The position numbers and the translations under genes were made by a program. From the NCBI GenBank assembly GCA_049680625.1, contig JBAUID010000028.1, forward strand, positions 1 to 64,000: 64,000 bases of DNA, given 5' to 3'. Within the stretch, counting starts at the first letter, position 1. Each line of letters begins with the position of its first letter. Under the pieces are notes generated by a model, which was not told the DNA's origin, searched no databases, and worked only from the letters and a program-made list of their open reading frames with translations. The stretch is from JAUIAI01 sp049680625 (lineage in GTDB: Bacteria > Pseudomonadota > Gammaproteobacteria > Burkholderiales > Burkholderiaceae_E). Shown piece after piece: positions 50,656-60,100 of this stretch.

Positions 50656-52011
50656 TCAGGTGCTATTGGCGCTCCCGTCCGCCACCCCACGCCAGTCTCC
50701 ATGGCGAAGAAACCAGCCAAGGGTTGCGGCACGCAACACATAAAAGACAGCGATAGCCAGCCACAACCCATGATTACCACCCCATGCGATTGCCGGCCAG
50801 CTGAACAGCAAATACAGTCCGGTTGCCAGCACCATCGCATTTCGCATCTGGCGGGTTCGCAAGGCACCGACAAATATTCCGTCCAGCTGGTAACTCCAGA
50901 CGGCGATTAGCGGCATGGCAATCAACCAAAGTAAATACTCCCCAGCCTGCACGCGTACCGACTCGATTGTCGTCAGCAGGGCAACCATGTCGGTTCCAAA
51001 GACCGCGAACACAACGGTATACGCGAACGCCGTTAATGCCGCCCACTGGGTGGTGGCACGAATTGCCCAACGAAATTCATCTCTGCGCTTGCTGCCAACC
51101 GCCCCACCCACCAGCGATTCAGCGGCATGGGCAAAACCGTCCAGACCGTAGGCCAGCAAATGAACCAATTGCATGATGACCGCATTCCCCGCCAGGGTCA
51201 CATCACCAAAACCGGCGCTTTTTGCGTTGAACCAGGCGAAACCGAATATCAGGCACAAAGTGCGCACGAAAATATCCGCATTCAGACTCAGCAGCGGCAA
51301 GTAGCGATTCAGGCTGAACACGCTGTCCACAGGCCATTGCCCGCTTAAACCAACCAGTACCCGGCGCAATAGCAATACTGAGCAGATTAGCGCCAGGTAT
51401 TCGGCAATCACGCTGGCAATTGCAACACCCTCGATACCCCAGCCCAGACCCAGGACAAAAACAATGCTTAGTGCCGCATTGGTCAGATTCAATACCAATT
51501 GGGCAACCAAGACAAAACTGGTGCGCTGCATACCAACAAAAACACCAACCATTACGTAGTTCAGCAGGGTTGCCGGTGCGCTGAATACCCGTATCTGGTA
51601 GTACTGCCGCATCGCCGTTTCAACGACCTCACTGGCCGGGAACGCCCAGGCGGCCAATTGCACCAGGGGTAAACGCAGCAGCAGGATTAAGCCACCAAAC
51701 ACCATCGCCAGAACGCAGTTACGCATAATGACGTCGCGCATGGCCTGGCCGTCACGCCGGCCCCAGGCCTGCGAAACCATGCCGGTGGTGCCCATACGCA
51801 AAAAACCAAAGGCCCAGAACAAAAAAGCGAAAACAGTGGCGCCCAGTGCCACAGCGCCGATGTAGGCGGGGTCGTCCAGGCGGCCCATCACTGCCGTATC
51901 GACCAGACCAACCAGAGGAACAGACAGGTTCGACAAAATAATAGGCAGTGCCAGCATCAGTACACGCCGGTGGGTCTGCGCACCGGCCGGCAGGGGTGAA
52001 TCAGGTTTCAA
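50656..52011 (-). CDS. MATE-family multidrug efflux transporter (DinF-like)
   Basis: Twelve-helix transporter of 451 residues. The first MATE repeat opens with LALPIILSNLSVPLVGLVDTAVMGRL (about residues 19-44), which is diagnostic, and VIAEYLALICSVLLL and DGFAHAAESLVGGAVGSKRRDEF (about 288-310) mark the second half. It would expel drugs or metabolites using a proton or sodium gradient. It is closely spaced with YaeQ on the same strand (85 nt), though a functional link is not obvious. Confidence 0.93.
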   Translation of the reverse strand: MKPDSPLPAGAQTHRRVLMLALPIILSNLSVPLVGLVDTAVMGRLDDPAYIGAVALGATVFAFLFWAFGFLRMGTTGMVSQAWGRRDGQAMRDVIMRNCVLAMVFGGLILLLRLPLVQLAAWAFPASEVVETAMRQYYQIRVFSAPATLLNYVMVGVFVGMQRTSFVLVAQLVLNLTNAALSIVFVLGLGWGIEGVAIASVIAEYLALICSVLLLRRVLVGLSGQWPVDSVFSLNRYLPLLSLNADIFVRTLCLIFGFAWFNAKSAGFGDVTLAGNAVIMQLVHLLAYGLDGFAHAAESLVGGAVGSKRRDEFRWAIRATTQWAALTAFAYTVVFAVFGTDMVALLTTIESVRVQAGEYLLWLIAMPLIAVWSYQLDGIFVGALRTRQMRNAMVLATGLYLLFSWPAIAWGGNHGLWLAIAVFYVLRAATLGWFLRHGDWRGVADGSANST

Positions 52012-52096
52012 GTGTGGATCGCCACCGCCTGCTTGCGTGGGCCGCGGACCACTGGCGGCCGCATCAACCGCGGTAACCGCATCAACCGGGCCGAGC

Positions 52097-52648
52097 TCAC
52101 CTGGCCCGCCGCTCTTTCACTACAACAGGCTCAATCTGGACACTGTCCGAATTACCGGCCACCAGGATTTGTCCATCCTGAATTGACGCATCGAGCTTCA
52201 TTGCGCGATTGGCCAACCTGGCCAGAGCACGGCTGTCATCCGGGCTGACAGACCAGATTCTCAGGTTGTCAAAACGCTCGAGCTCAGCTGCCATGCGCTC
52301 GTACCAGAGACTCGCCTTAGTGCCGCCATAAGTCAGGATTTCAACCAATCCCGCCCGGCCGCAGGCTTTTCGTATGCGCTTGTCGTCCGGCATGCCAAGA
52401 TCAACCCAGCACTGAATGTGACCGGTTAAGTCGCGTACCCATAAGTCCGGCTCGTCATCAGTGGAGACGCCGCGGCCAAAGGCCAGGGAGTCGTCAGCAA
52501 ACATAACAAATGCCAGCACCCTGAGCATCAGACGCTCGCTGTTTTCAGACGGATGCTGGGCCAGGGTTAGCAAATGCGACTGATAGTAGTGCCTGTCCAT
52601 ATCTGCGACAGACAGTTCGAGTTTGCAGATAGTTGCGCCCAGTGCCAT
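52097..52648 (-). CDS. yaeQ: YaeQ family protein
   Basis: YaeQ of 183 residues, a PD-(D/E)XK-nuclease-like fold found widely in beta- and gammaproteobacteria. Conserved blocks are the N-terminal ATICKLELSVADMDRHYYQSHLLTLAQHPSENSERLMLRVLAF, then LAFGRGVSTDDEPDLWVRDLTGHIQCWVDLGMPDDKRIRKACGRA (about residues 55-99). The acidic positions of the nuclease-like core (DEPDLW, WVDLG) are present. Its role is poorly known; a suppressor link to the RfaH transcription factor has been reported for the E. coli protein. It starts 18 nt after the decarboxylase gene ends. Confidence 0.95.
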   Translation of the reverse strand: MALGATICKLELSVADMDRHYYQSHLLTLAQHPSENSERLMLRVLAFVMFADDSLAFGRGVSTDDEPDLWVRDLTGHIQCWVDLGMPDDKRIRKACGRAGLVEILTYGGTKASLWYERMAAELERFDNLRIWSVSPDDSRALARLANRAMKLDASIQDGQILVAGNSDSVQIEPVVVKERRAR

Positions 52649-52666
52649 GGGCGGGATTCTACAGTC

Positions 52667-53956
52667 TTATGTGTAGCGCACGGGGCCAGCGCCCTGACTG
52701 GCGTCGGCCCTGCCCACCCCAGGCAGTGTCCTGGCCAGGTCGGACAGATAGGCGTCCATGGAATTCACGTGCAGCATTGACATCATACGGTGAATTGCCC
52801 GCGGATTTTGCAAAAGGCCGGGCTGCCAGCCCAGAGCCTGCAGCGCCTGCGCCAGGGAAAAAATATCGCGGTCTTCAGATGTAAACGCAACAATGGCCAG
52901 TTCAGGCTGCCCCAGCACGGACAGGCCGGGCAGCGCATTGACGCCTTTGCAATACTGGTCAATAGCAGCCAACAGCTGGCCCGCCACTTGTTGGTACCCG
53001 GTACTGCCGAGCAATTGCAGAGTAGCCCAGGCCCCGGCTACACCGCCCGCCGGGCGGGTGCCAACAATTGTTGACGTTGTGAAGTTGCCGTTGGGCCAGC
53101 GGTCGAACTGAAACGGCTGATAGGCAGCCAATGAGGCGTCTGCATACAGTACGGTTGATGCCGGTTTTGGACAATAGCCATACTTATGTAAGTCAGCAGA
53201 TAGTGAAGACACACCATCTACCCCAAGATCGAAGGCTGGAATGTCGCGGCCAAGCATAACGGCAAACGGTGCGAGATACCCGCCGACACAAGCGTCAACA
53301 TGAAGCCAGAGTTGTTTCTCTTTTGCCAGCGATGCAAGACCGGTAATAGGATCAAACACGCCAAACGGGAAACACGGCGCGGAGCCAACCAGCATGATCG
53401 TGTTGTCGTCAATGCTCGCGCGCATGCGTTCAGGGTTGGCCCGAAAAGAAGCATCGACCGGCACCCGGCGTACGGTTAAGTCCATCAGACCGGCCGCTTT
53501 GTCGAATGCCGGATGGGCCGATTCGGCCGCAACAATATTGCCCCGATGGTGCGGATCATCACGCTGTGCGCGGGCATGATTGCGGCAGGCCTGCACGGCC
53601 AGAATGATGCTCTCGGTGCCGCCGGTGGTCATAAAACCCGCGGCGCGCGCCGGTGCGTGAAATAAATCCAGAACCATGCCGATAACTTCTTGTTCCATGC
53701 CACGCACACTCGGAAACGCCCGGGCTGCACCGAGAGCATTTTCGGTGAAATACTCGATAAATGCATCTCGGCCAATGTTGAAAGCGTCGTCATTACCGCG
53801 AAAAACAAACAATGGCACTCGGCCGCCAGGCCAGTCTGCGTCGCCCTGCTTACGCTCACGCAGCTCCTGCAATACGGCATCGTGAGTGCGGCCTTTTTCA
53901 GGGAAGGATAATCGCGGAACAATCAGTGAGTCTGGATCTATTGGCAAAGTTTTCAT
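52667..53956 (-). CDS. PLP-dependent decarboxylase/lyase (group II, sphingosine-phosphate-lyase-like)
   Basis: Fold type I PLP enzyme of 429 residues. TTGGTESIILAVQACRNHAR (about residues 109-128) holds the PLP phosphate region, AESAHPAFDKAAG a stacking His, HVDACVGGY the pyridine-nitrogen Asp, and SADLHKYGYCPKPAS the Schiff-base Lys (about residue 246). The order matches sphingosine-1-phosphate lyase and related glutamate/tyrosine decarboxylases. ATG 53956 behind AGGAATC is the likely start; ATG 54079 adds 41 basic residues with no homology. Substrate uncertain: a bacterial SPL-type lyase and an amino acid decarboxylase are both possible. Confidence 0.9.
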   Translation of the reverse strand: MKTLPIDPDSLIVPRLSFPEKGRTHDAVLQELRERKQGDADWPGGRVPLFVFRGNDDAFNIGRDAFIEYFTENALGAARAFPSVRGMEQEVIGMVLDLFHAPARAAGFMTTGGTESIILAVQACRNHARAQRDDPHHRGNIVAAESAHPAFDKAAGLMDLTVRRVPVDASFRANPERMRASIDDNTIMLVGSAPCFPFGVFDPITGLASLAKEKQLWLHVDACVGGYLAPFAVMLGRDIPAFDLGVDGVSSLSADLHKYGYCPKPASTVLYADASLAAYQPFQFDRWPNGNFTTSTIVGTRPAGGVAGAWATLQLLGSTGYQQVAGQLLAAIDQYCKGVNALPGLSVLGQPELAIVAFTSEDRDIFSLAQALQALGWQPGLLQNPRAIHRMMSMLHVNSMDAYLSDLARTLPGVGRADASQGAGPVRYT

Positions 53957-54277
53957 TTGATTCCTGTAGTTGCCCTGCAGTGCGCTTAAAACGAACCGAT
54001 AGTTTGGTGATTTTATAACGCCCGGAAGAAATACCCTCGAAACAGGTTGCAAGCCGAGCCGACAAAGCGCGAACTTCAAACAAAAACCGACCGCTTATCC
54101 GTTTGAACCTGTCGCCGAGTAAGGACAACCGCCATCCGACTGCTTCTGTACCGCAACCAACGTAATCAAAATTTATAATGACAACACATTAAAGGCAGGA
54201 GCCTCCATGAATACACCCCGGGGCGGCGCCAAAACGCCGTGGGTATATTGATGGCCACAAACCAAAGTAAGCAGTAA
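53957..54277. other. Divergent intergenic region with a candidate 14-codon leader ORF
   Basis: A 321-base gap between the decarboxylase and GTPase start codons. On the plus strand, GGCAGGAG precedes an ATG at 54207 opening a 14-codon frame (MNTPRGGAKTPWVY, stop at 54251) that ends 26 nt before the GTPase start. The codons include a small hairpin CGGCG-CCAAAA-CGCCG. The strong ribosome-binding site makes a leader peptide credible but not established. No other gene or repeat was found in this stretch. Confidence 0.4.
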
Positions 54278-54787
54278 ATGAACCAATACAAGATTTGCAT
54301 GCTCGGTGCGTTTCACTCGGGAAAGACCAGTTTGGTCGATCGATATGTAAACGGGTGGTTCAACGAAAACATAAAAGCGACGCTTGGGGTTCGCATAGAT
54401 AAAAAAGAGGTTCAAACCCAAACAGGCTCAATCGAGCTGGTTATCTGGGACATGGTTGGTGCCAACAAATACCAGCAAGTGCAGACAACATACCTGCGAA
54501 ACGCCTCGGCCTACATACTGGTTGTTGATGGCACGCGTGTAGAAACCGCCCGGGCGGCGATTGACGTCCACAAAAAAGCACAAAAAGTCAGCGGTTCGCT
54601 GCCATTTATGCTGATCGTAAACAAATCAGATTTAGTCGATGAATGGGCGCACGAATCACCCGCCTGGGCCGGATTGTCGAAGAACGCAATTGCTACCGTA
54701 CGAACCAGCGCGAAGTCCGGTGTCGGCGTTGATCAGGCATTCGAATTGCTCGCTGAAAGGTTTCAGGTTGATCTGCTACCTGCGTAA
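54278..54787 (+). CDS. Small Rab/Ras-like GTPase
   Basis: Single-domain GTP-binding protein of 169 residues in the Ras superfamily pattern. P-loop GAFHSGKT (residues 10-17), switch I Thr in ATLGV (like Rab TIGV), the G3 motif WDMVG, NKSD (G4) and TSAKSG (G5). The residue after the G3 glycine is Ala (DMVGA), where Ras/Rab proteins have the catalytic Gln (DTAGQ), so unaided GTP hydrolysis should be slow. There is no C-terminal prenylation Cys. Bacterial homologues include MglA-like polarity switches. It precedes a two-component and STAS gene group, which suggests a signalling role. Confidence 0.85.
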   Translation: MNQYKICMLGAFHSGKTSLVDRYVNGWFNENIKATLGVRIDKKEVQTQTGSIELVIWDMVGANKYQQVQTTYLRNASAYILVVDGTRVETARAAIDVHKKAQKVSGSLPFMLIVNKSDLVDEWAHESPAWAGLSKNAIATVRTSAKSGVGVDQAFELLAERFQVDLLPA

Positions 54788-55057
54788 CCCGCCACTGCGT
54801 AGCGATCTGGACGCAACCTGTCCAGCAAATGTGTGGGCAAATGTGGTGATTTGTTCAATTCAGCCTGAATGACAGATAAATGGTCAGAATAGTCATCCCG
54901 ATGGTTACCTGCAAACCCCCGGCTAACTTTAAGATTACCACTGTTAATGCAGCACTTATTCCCCGACTAAAAAACAAGGGGTCAAGTTGAGGATTCCCGG
55001 AAGCAGTTAATCGCAAAGTATCGCGCGGAATATCGCGCAAAGCATCGGAGAGTTACA

Positions 55058-55486
55058 TTGGTTGAAGCCATCGCAGAACGCACAACGGGAACGAAACCCC
55101 GCACAAGAGACCTCGACAAACTGAGTCGGGTGTTAATTATCGAAGACACTCCGGACATTCGCAACCTGCTGCGTTTTCTGTTGCAAAGCACAGGCATTCA
55201 GGTGATGGCCGTGGGTGACGGCAAAAGCGCACTCGAATTGATCGAATGCTGGCCCGCACCGGACGTGATATTGCTTGACCGCATGCTGCCCTATGTTGAC
55301 GGTGACGAGTTGCTACGTGCCATCCGCCAGGAGCCAACCTGGGCTCACGTCCCCATTATTGTTGTGTCTGCAAAAGCCCAAAGCGAAGAAATTGCCGAGG
55401 CAATGGCTGCTGGTGCAACTGAATACATTACCAAGCCCTTCTCGCCGATGCACGTGATGAAAATAATGGAAAAACACTTGCCCTAA
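55058..55486 (+). CDS. Response regulator, receiver domain only (CheY-like)
   Basis: Stand-alone receiver protein of 142 residues. The acidic pair is IIEDTPD (about residues 27-33), the phospho-acceptor Asp74 is in ILLDRMLP, and the conserved Lys is in ITKPFSP near residue 128. A 20-residue N-terminal leader precedes the domain. There is no output domain, so it works by protein contact. TTG at 55058 follows CGGAGAG and gives the best-supported start. It is 28 nt ahead of the histidine kinase gene, its probable partner. Confidence 0.9.
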   Translation: MVEAIAERTTGTKPRTRDLDKLSRVLIIEDTPDIRNLLRFLLQSTGIQVMAVGDGKSALELIECWPAPDVILLDRMLPYVDGDELLRAIRQEPTWAHVPIIVVSAKAQSEEIAEAMAAGATEYITKPFSPMHVMKIMEKHLP

Positions 55487-55513
55487 CCGGCATGAATTGA
55501 ATACCTGCCAGCC

Positions 55514-57484
55514 ATGTCAAATAAAGGCGATCTGCGTCGCCCGAACCGCTTTGTGATCTCCGCAGATTCAGGTGCGCTTAAGCGGATTGCCAATCTTGCC
55601 CAACTAAGCACCGGCAGCGATATTGCCCTGGTGTGCGTGTTTGATAAGTTCCGCGCCGGTGCCGGCTTGCATGATGAGCTGAACAACGAAGAACTCGAAC
55701 TCGTTCTGACTTTGTGCAGCCGCTCGGTTCGTCATCATGAGTTGCTGCAAATACAGGATTTGCGTAACACGGTTGAGACGCCAGCCGGAGGCTGGGATAA
55801 GACTATGCCGAGTCTTGGTTCATTTTGTGGCGCACCGATCTGGGTGTCAGGAGTCCGTATTGGCACCGTAGTGGTTGTGTCGAACGACAAACGTCGGCTG
55901 GACGACTACGAAACTGCCATGCTTACCAACCTGGCGCAACTGGCGGCAGACCAGATTGACTCGGCCCGGGCTCTGGAAAGCGCACAAGGCAAACATTTTC
56001 GCGCGCAGCAAATATTTCAGGAAATCTCTGACGGCGTCATTACGGTCAATGAATTTGGGCATATTCGTCGTATTAACAGGGCTGCGGAAAACATATTCGG
56101 GCACAACGCGGACGACATTAAGGGTCAGCGGATCACTCTGAATTCGCAACAAGGTCTGGTATTAGTTTCCTCCCCCGGGGAAAAACGCGGCCGTCTTCCT
56201 AACTTGAAGTCCTTGGTGGGTGAAAGACACACCATAGGGGGAAGACATGCTGACGGCCGCGCCCTGGCGCTTGACATGACGGTTGCCGAGGTCGAACTTC
56301 AGGATGAGCTCGCCTACGTATTGACAGTTCGTGACACAACCGAATTGCACGCGGCACAAATGCTGCTCAGCCAGCACAGCTTTATTGTGGAAAAAACAGA
56401 AAGCGCCGTGCTGGTTACCGATTCCAGCCAACGCATTGAATGGTGCAACCCGGGTTTCGAAACTATTTCAGGTTACACACTCGCTGAAATTCGTGGTCAG
56501 TGTGCGGTCAAACTGCTTTGGAGTGAGGACACATCAAAGCCGGTTCGCAAACGTGTACAAAGCGCGATTGGCGAAAAACATTCGTATAACGCTGAAATGA
56601 TTTGGTTAAGAAAAGGTGGACAGCCTTTTTGGATCGCCCTGGATGCCCACCCAATTTGCGACGTTAACGGGGAATTGGTTAAGTATGTGGCACTGGGTTT
56701 CGATATTACCGAGCGTAAACGCAGCGCCCAGATGAAAAGCGACTTCGTTTCAATGGTCAGCCATGAATTGCGCACACCGTTGACCGTCATTTCTGGCACG
56801 ATTGAAGCGATGGCTGACGGGATCGCCGGGCCAATGCCGGAGCTGGCTGACGAATTACTCACCATGGCAATGCGTAATTGCACTAGCCTGGCCACCCTGA
56901 TTGAAGATTTGCTCGACATCAACCAGCTTGAAGCCGGTGTGGTGAAACTGAACAGTCGCCAGTTCAGCATTACGGAACTCATGGAAGAAGTGAAGCAATC
57001 CATGCATTCGATTGCGGAAGAAGCCCGGGTCGCCCTGCGGCTCGAACATTGCGATGACGAACCCATGGTGTTTTCTGACCGGGACCGACTGAATCAAGTG
57101 GTGACCAACCTGATGTCCAATGCAATTAAGTTCTCACCACCGGACACTACAGTCACCCTGCGCTGTACCACCCAAAACGATACGGTTAGCATTTCGGTCA
57201 CCGATCAGGGACCCGGAATCACCCATGAATTCCGACCTAAGTTGTTCGAAATGTTTGCCCGCGATCCGGCAGTTGAAGCCAGTGGCAAAGAAGGTTTTGG
57301 CCTCGGCCTTTGCATCAGCAAAGGCCTGATGGATCGCATGGGTGGCGAAATCGGCTTTGAATCCAGTGAGGATGGTGGTGCCAGATTTTGTGTCTCTCTA
57401 CCGTTACTCGGGAGCCAGCCACCGACCGGGACTCCAACACACCAGAATGTGACAGATGACCTGTTAGAGTCAGGCCAAGCATGA
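55514..57484 (+). CDS. GAF-PAS-PAS sensor histidine kinase
   Basis: Soluble hybrid-free sensor kinase of 656 residues; no transmembrane segment is evident. A GAF domain spans about 17-155 and PAS domains about 165-285 and 293-410. HisKA follows with the phospho-accepting His417 in SMVSHELRTPLTV. The HATPase domain contains NLMSNAIKFSP, DQGPG and GFGLGLCISKGL. It should autophosphorylate and pass phosphate to the receiver proteins encoded on both sides. The GAF/PAS architecture indicates a cytoplasmic cue such as redox state, a small ligand or a protein partner. Confidence 0.93.
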   Translation: MSNKGDLRRPNRFVISADSGALKRIANLAQLSTGSDIALVCVFDKFRAGAGLHDELNNEELELVLTLCSRSVRHHELLQIQDLRNTVETPAGGWDKTMPSLGSFCGAPIWVSGVRIGTVVVVSNDKRRLDDYETAMLTNLAQLAADQIDSARALESAQGKHFRAQQIFQEISDGVITVNEFGHIRRINRAAENIFGHNADDIKGQRITLNSQQGLVLVSSPGEKRGRLPNLKSLVGERHTIGGRHADGRALALDMTVAEVELQDELAYVLTVRDTTELHAAQMLLSQHSFIVEKTESAVLVTDSSQRIEWCNPGFETISGYTLAEIRGQCAVKLLWSEDTSKPVRKRVQSAIGEKHSYNAEMIWLRKGGQPFWIALDAHPICDVNGELVKYVALGFDITERKRSAQMKSDFVSMVSHELRTPLTVISGTIEAMADGIAGPMPELADELLTMAMRNCTSLATLIEDLLDINQLEAGVVKLNSRQFSITELMEEVKQSMHSIAEEARVALRLEHCDDEPMVFSDRDRLNQVVTNLMSNAIKFSPPDTTVTLRCTTQNDTVSISVTDQGPGITHEFRPKLFEMFARDPAVEASGKEGFGLGLCISKGLMDRMGGEIGFESSEDGGARFCVSLPLLGSQPPTGTPTHQNVTDDLLESGQA

Positions 57485-57574
57485 CAAACATGCTACCGGC
57501 GATAAGCCACATAAAGCCAGGGAATCATCCCAACTTTGATTGGGTCAACATTTCCTGACACGAGGATATTTCAG

Positions 57575-58060
57575 TTGAGTTCAGACAGGTCAAAAACCGG
57601 CAGACCATTCATTGCCGGACCGATCAGCTCAGATGAGCCCGCCACTGCGCGTTTCGATGCCCAGACTGCTGATCGAACAGTCCTTATCGTTGAAGACAAC
57701 CCGGATATCCGTCGCTTGTTGAGTGTCATGCTCAACGGAGTTGATGCCAAGCTGAACCTTCTGTCAGATGGTCACGCGATGTCCGAACAAATTCAGCATT
57801 TCAGTCCGCCCGCCGTTGTCATTCTCGATCGAATGTTGCCGGGTTTGTCGGGTGATCTGCTACTTAAAAAGATCCGTGACAGCGCCACCTGGAAAAACGT
57901 ACCGGTAATCGTGATTTCTGCGCTGCGTCGAAAATTCGACGTCAACGAAGTTTTGGAGTCTGGTGCCGACATGTACATTCCAAAGCCACTGGATCGTCAA
58001 GTCCTGGTGGATGCGGTGACCAAGTACCTGAATCGGGAACCGGTTTCGTCAAACGCCTGA
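57575..58060 (+). CDS. Response regulator, receiver domain only
   Basis: Second stand-alone receiver, 161 residues. Acidic pair IVEDNPD, phospho-acceptor Asp85 in ILDRMLPG, Lys in YIPKPLDRQ. A polar N-terminal tail (about 33 residues) precedes the domain. I prefer the TTG at 57575 because CGAGGAT precedes it by seven bases; a TTG at 57536 has no such signal. It resembles the receiver at 55058, and with the kinase between them these form a three-gene two-component unit. A bidirectional terminator follows. Confidence 0.88.
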   Translation: MSSDRSKTGRPFIAGPISSDEPATARFDAQTADRTVLIVEDNPDIRRLLSVMLNGVDAKLNLLSDGHAMSEQIQHFSPPAVVILDRMLPGLSGDLLLKKIRDSATWKNVPVIVISALRRKFDVNEVLESGADMYIPKPLDRQVLVDAVTKYLNREPVSSNA

Positions 58061-58083
58061 CCCCCAAAAACAGCACTAACACC

Positions 58084-58121
58084 GAGAAAAAAATGCGGCC
58101 AACCGGCCGCTTTTTTTTCTC
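58084..58121. terminator. Bidirectional Rho-independent terminator
   Basis: GCGGCC-AACC-GGCCGC is flanked by GAGAAAAAAA on the left and an eight-T run then CTC on the right, so it makes a GC hairpin with U-tracts on both strands. It stops the plus-strand receiver gene and the minus-strand amidohydrolase gene that converge here. Confidence 0.92.
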
Positions 58122-58132
58122 GTGACCACCCT

Positions 58133-59839
58133 TCAACCCAGCGCCTGCGCTCCGCGCAGCACACGGCCCGGGCGGGCGCCGGTATCTTCGCCGTTAACGC
58201 TGACTTCTTCACCCCGTACAAAAGTATGGCGATAGCCGCGGGCGCGTTGCAAAATTCGCCGCCCGCCAGCCGGTAAGTCGTAAGCCACGTAAGGTTTGTC
58301 CAGCCCAAGGGCGGAAAAGTCGATCAGGTTCAAGTCGGCACGGTAACCCGGCCCGATGACGCCGCGATCCATTAATCCGTAGGTTCGGGCGGTGGCCTGG
58401 GTTTGTTTGTGAACCAGCAATTCCAGCGGCAGCTTTTGACCACGGGTGCGATCGCGGCCCCAATGGGTTAACAAACTAGTCGGAGAACTCGAGTCACAAA
58501 TCAAACCCACATGCGCACCACCGTCAGCAACACCGCAAACCGTATTCGGGCTGAGCAGTAACTCTTCGACCACGCGCAAGTCGCCGTGGGTGTAGTTCTC
58601 GAACTGGTGCAGCAAAATATTATTGCCGTCGTCAGCCAGCAGCAGTTCGAGGGTCAGCTCAAACGGGTCGCGGCCCTGGGCGGCAGCCAAGGCCGCAATG
58701 GCGCGTTCCGGAGCCGGCTCGTAATCCACCGGTTCGCCCAGCTCAAAGGTGCGGGCAATAGCAGACGCCATCCATTTGCCATGGCCGTCGGCCGGTCGCT
58801 CGGCAATGAGTCGGTGGCGAAGCTGTGCATCAGCCGCAACCCGGCGAATTCGCTCTGCATCACCCAACGGTGCAAGTTCTTTCCAAAGTGGATGGGTTAT
58901 CCACGGGTGAACCGAACCCTTAAGACTCATCAACACCCCAATAGCGCGCGAACCGACCTGGGCCGTAACCGACAATCCATCTGCAACAGCCGCGTTGACT
59001 CCGGCCAGGGTTTCCCGCCACAGATCCGGCGCATTGTCCACCTGGATTAACAACACGGACAGGGGCCGCTGCGCGATCTCTGCCGCCTTTCGCATACGGT
59101 CAAAGTCGCCAGCGCCAAAGTCTGAGTTCACTTCAATAACACCTTTACCAGCCCGTGCCATTGCCCTGGCCAAACCAGCCAGTTCCGGCTCAGCAGCACT
59201 CAGGCTAGGGGTGGCAGAACCGTCAGCTGCCCGGTGTTTGGTTGTGCGTGAGGTGGTAAAGCCCAGCGCGCCGTCGTGCAGGGCTTGTTCCAGCAAGCGA
59301 CCCATTTCAGCAATTTCAGCTTCCGTTGGCTGCTCGGTGTGATCCGCCCCGCGTTCACCCATCACGTAAAACCGCAAGGCCGCATGGGGGACTTGGGCGC
59401 CAATATCCATGCTGCGCCTGGTGGACTCAAGAACGTTTAAGTAGTCGCCAAAAGATTCCCATTCAAAACTCAGGCCTTCAGACAACACCGACTCGGGAAT
59501 ATCTTCAACCCCTTCCATCAGATTGATCAGGTAACGTTCACTGCCCTTGCGCACCGGGGCAAAACCAACACCGCAGTTCCCAAAGACAGTCGAAGTCACC
59601 CCGTGCCAGGAGGATGGAGTCATGGCTGGATCCCAGGTGGCCTGACCATCGTAATGGGTGTGAATATCTACCCAGCCAGGGGTCAGCATCAAGCCATCCG
59701 CATCAATCTCGCGATGACCAGCGGCGAGCTTGCTACCGACCTCGCGAATATGCCCTTCAGCCACAGCAACGTCGGCGCGCTGCGCCGGAGCGCCGGTACC
59801 GTCAATGACGGTGGCGTTGCGAATGACAAGTTCATGCAT
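58133..59839 (-). CDS. Amidohydrolase family 3, N-acyl-D-amino-acid deacylase-like
   Basis: Metal-dependent hydrolase of 568 residues. Strand 1 motif is DIHTHYDGQ (HxH, about residues 58-66). GNCGVGFAP, with the metal-bridging Cys typical of D-aminoacylases, lies at about 87-95. The late Asp is in ADGGAHVGLICDSSSPT. The reaction would remove acyl groups from N-acyl-D-amino acids, or hydrolyse a related dihydropyrimidinase-like substrate. ATG 59839, after AGGAGA at nine bases, is the start; the upstream ATG at 59881 is not supported. It is wedged between two groups of signalling genes on the opposite strand. Confidence 0.9.
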   Translation of the reverse strand: MHELVIRNATVIDGTGAPAQRADVAVAEGHIREVGSKLAAGHREIDADGLMLTPGWVDIHTHYDGQATWDPAMTPSSWHGVTSTVFGNCGVGFAPVRKGSERYLINLMEGVEDIPESVLSEGLSFEWESFGDYLNVLESTRRSMDIGAQVPHAALRFYVMGERGADHTEQPTEAEIAEMGRLLEQALHDGALGFTTSRTTKHRAADGSATPSLSAAEPELAGLARAMARAGKGVIEVNSDFGAGDFDRMRKAAEIAQRPLSVLLIQVDNAPDLWRETLAGVNAAVADGLSVTAQVGSRAIGVLMSLKGSVHPWITHPLWKELAPLGDAERIRRVAADAQLRHRLIAERPADGHGKWMASAIARTFELGEPVDYEPAPERAIAALAAAQGRDPFELTLELLLADDGNNILLHQFENYTHGDLRVVEELLLSPNTVCGVADGGAHVGLICDSSSPTSLLTHWGRDRTRGQKLPLELLVHKQTQATARTYGLMDRGVIGPGYRADLNLIDFSALGLDKPYVAYDLPAGGRRILQRARGYRHTFVRGEEVSVNGEDTGARPGRVLRGAQALG

Positions 59840-60100
59840 AGGGAAGTCTCCTGTATTGCGAATATCGTGGTGGCGCAGCATTGCAGCTTCGTCAAAACCG
59901 CTTGTACCCCGTTTGTACCACGAGATAAGCCTGTTTTCGACCGATCTTCAAACGATTTCCAACGCCTGCATTACTGATAATAAGTCTTATCCGGAGCCGA
60001 AGAGGCCACCTCAACCGCTCCTCAGTTTTTTCCGGCACAAATCGCCCTGACAGCGTATGCGAAGCCAAGAACGCCAGCTCCAGCAGACAAGGAAGTTGAA

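Noticed and set aside
53957..54079. 41-residue N-terminal extension of the PLP decarboxylase
   Set aside because: A good AGGA site precedes the internal ATG at 53956 and the extension has no homology-like features.
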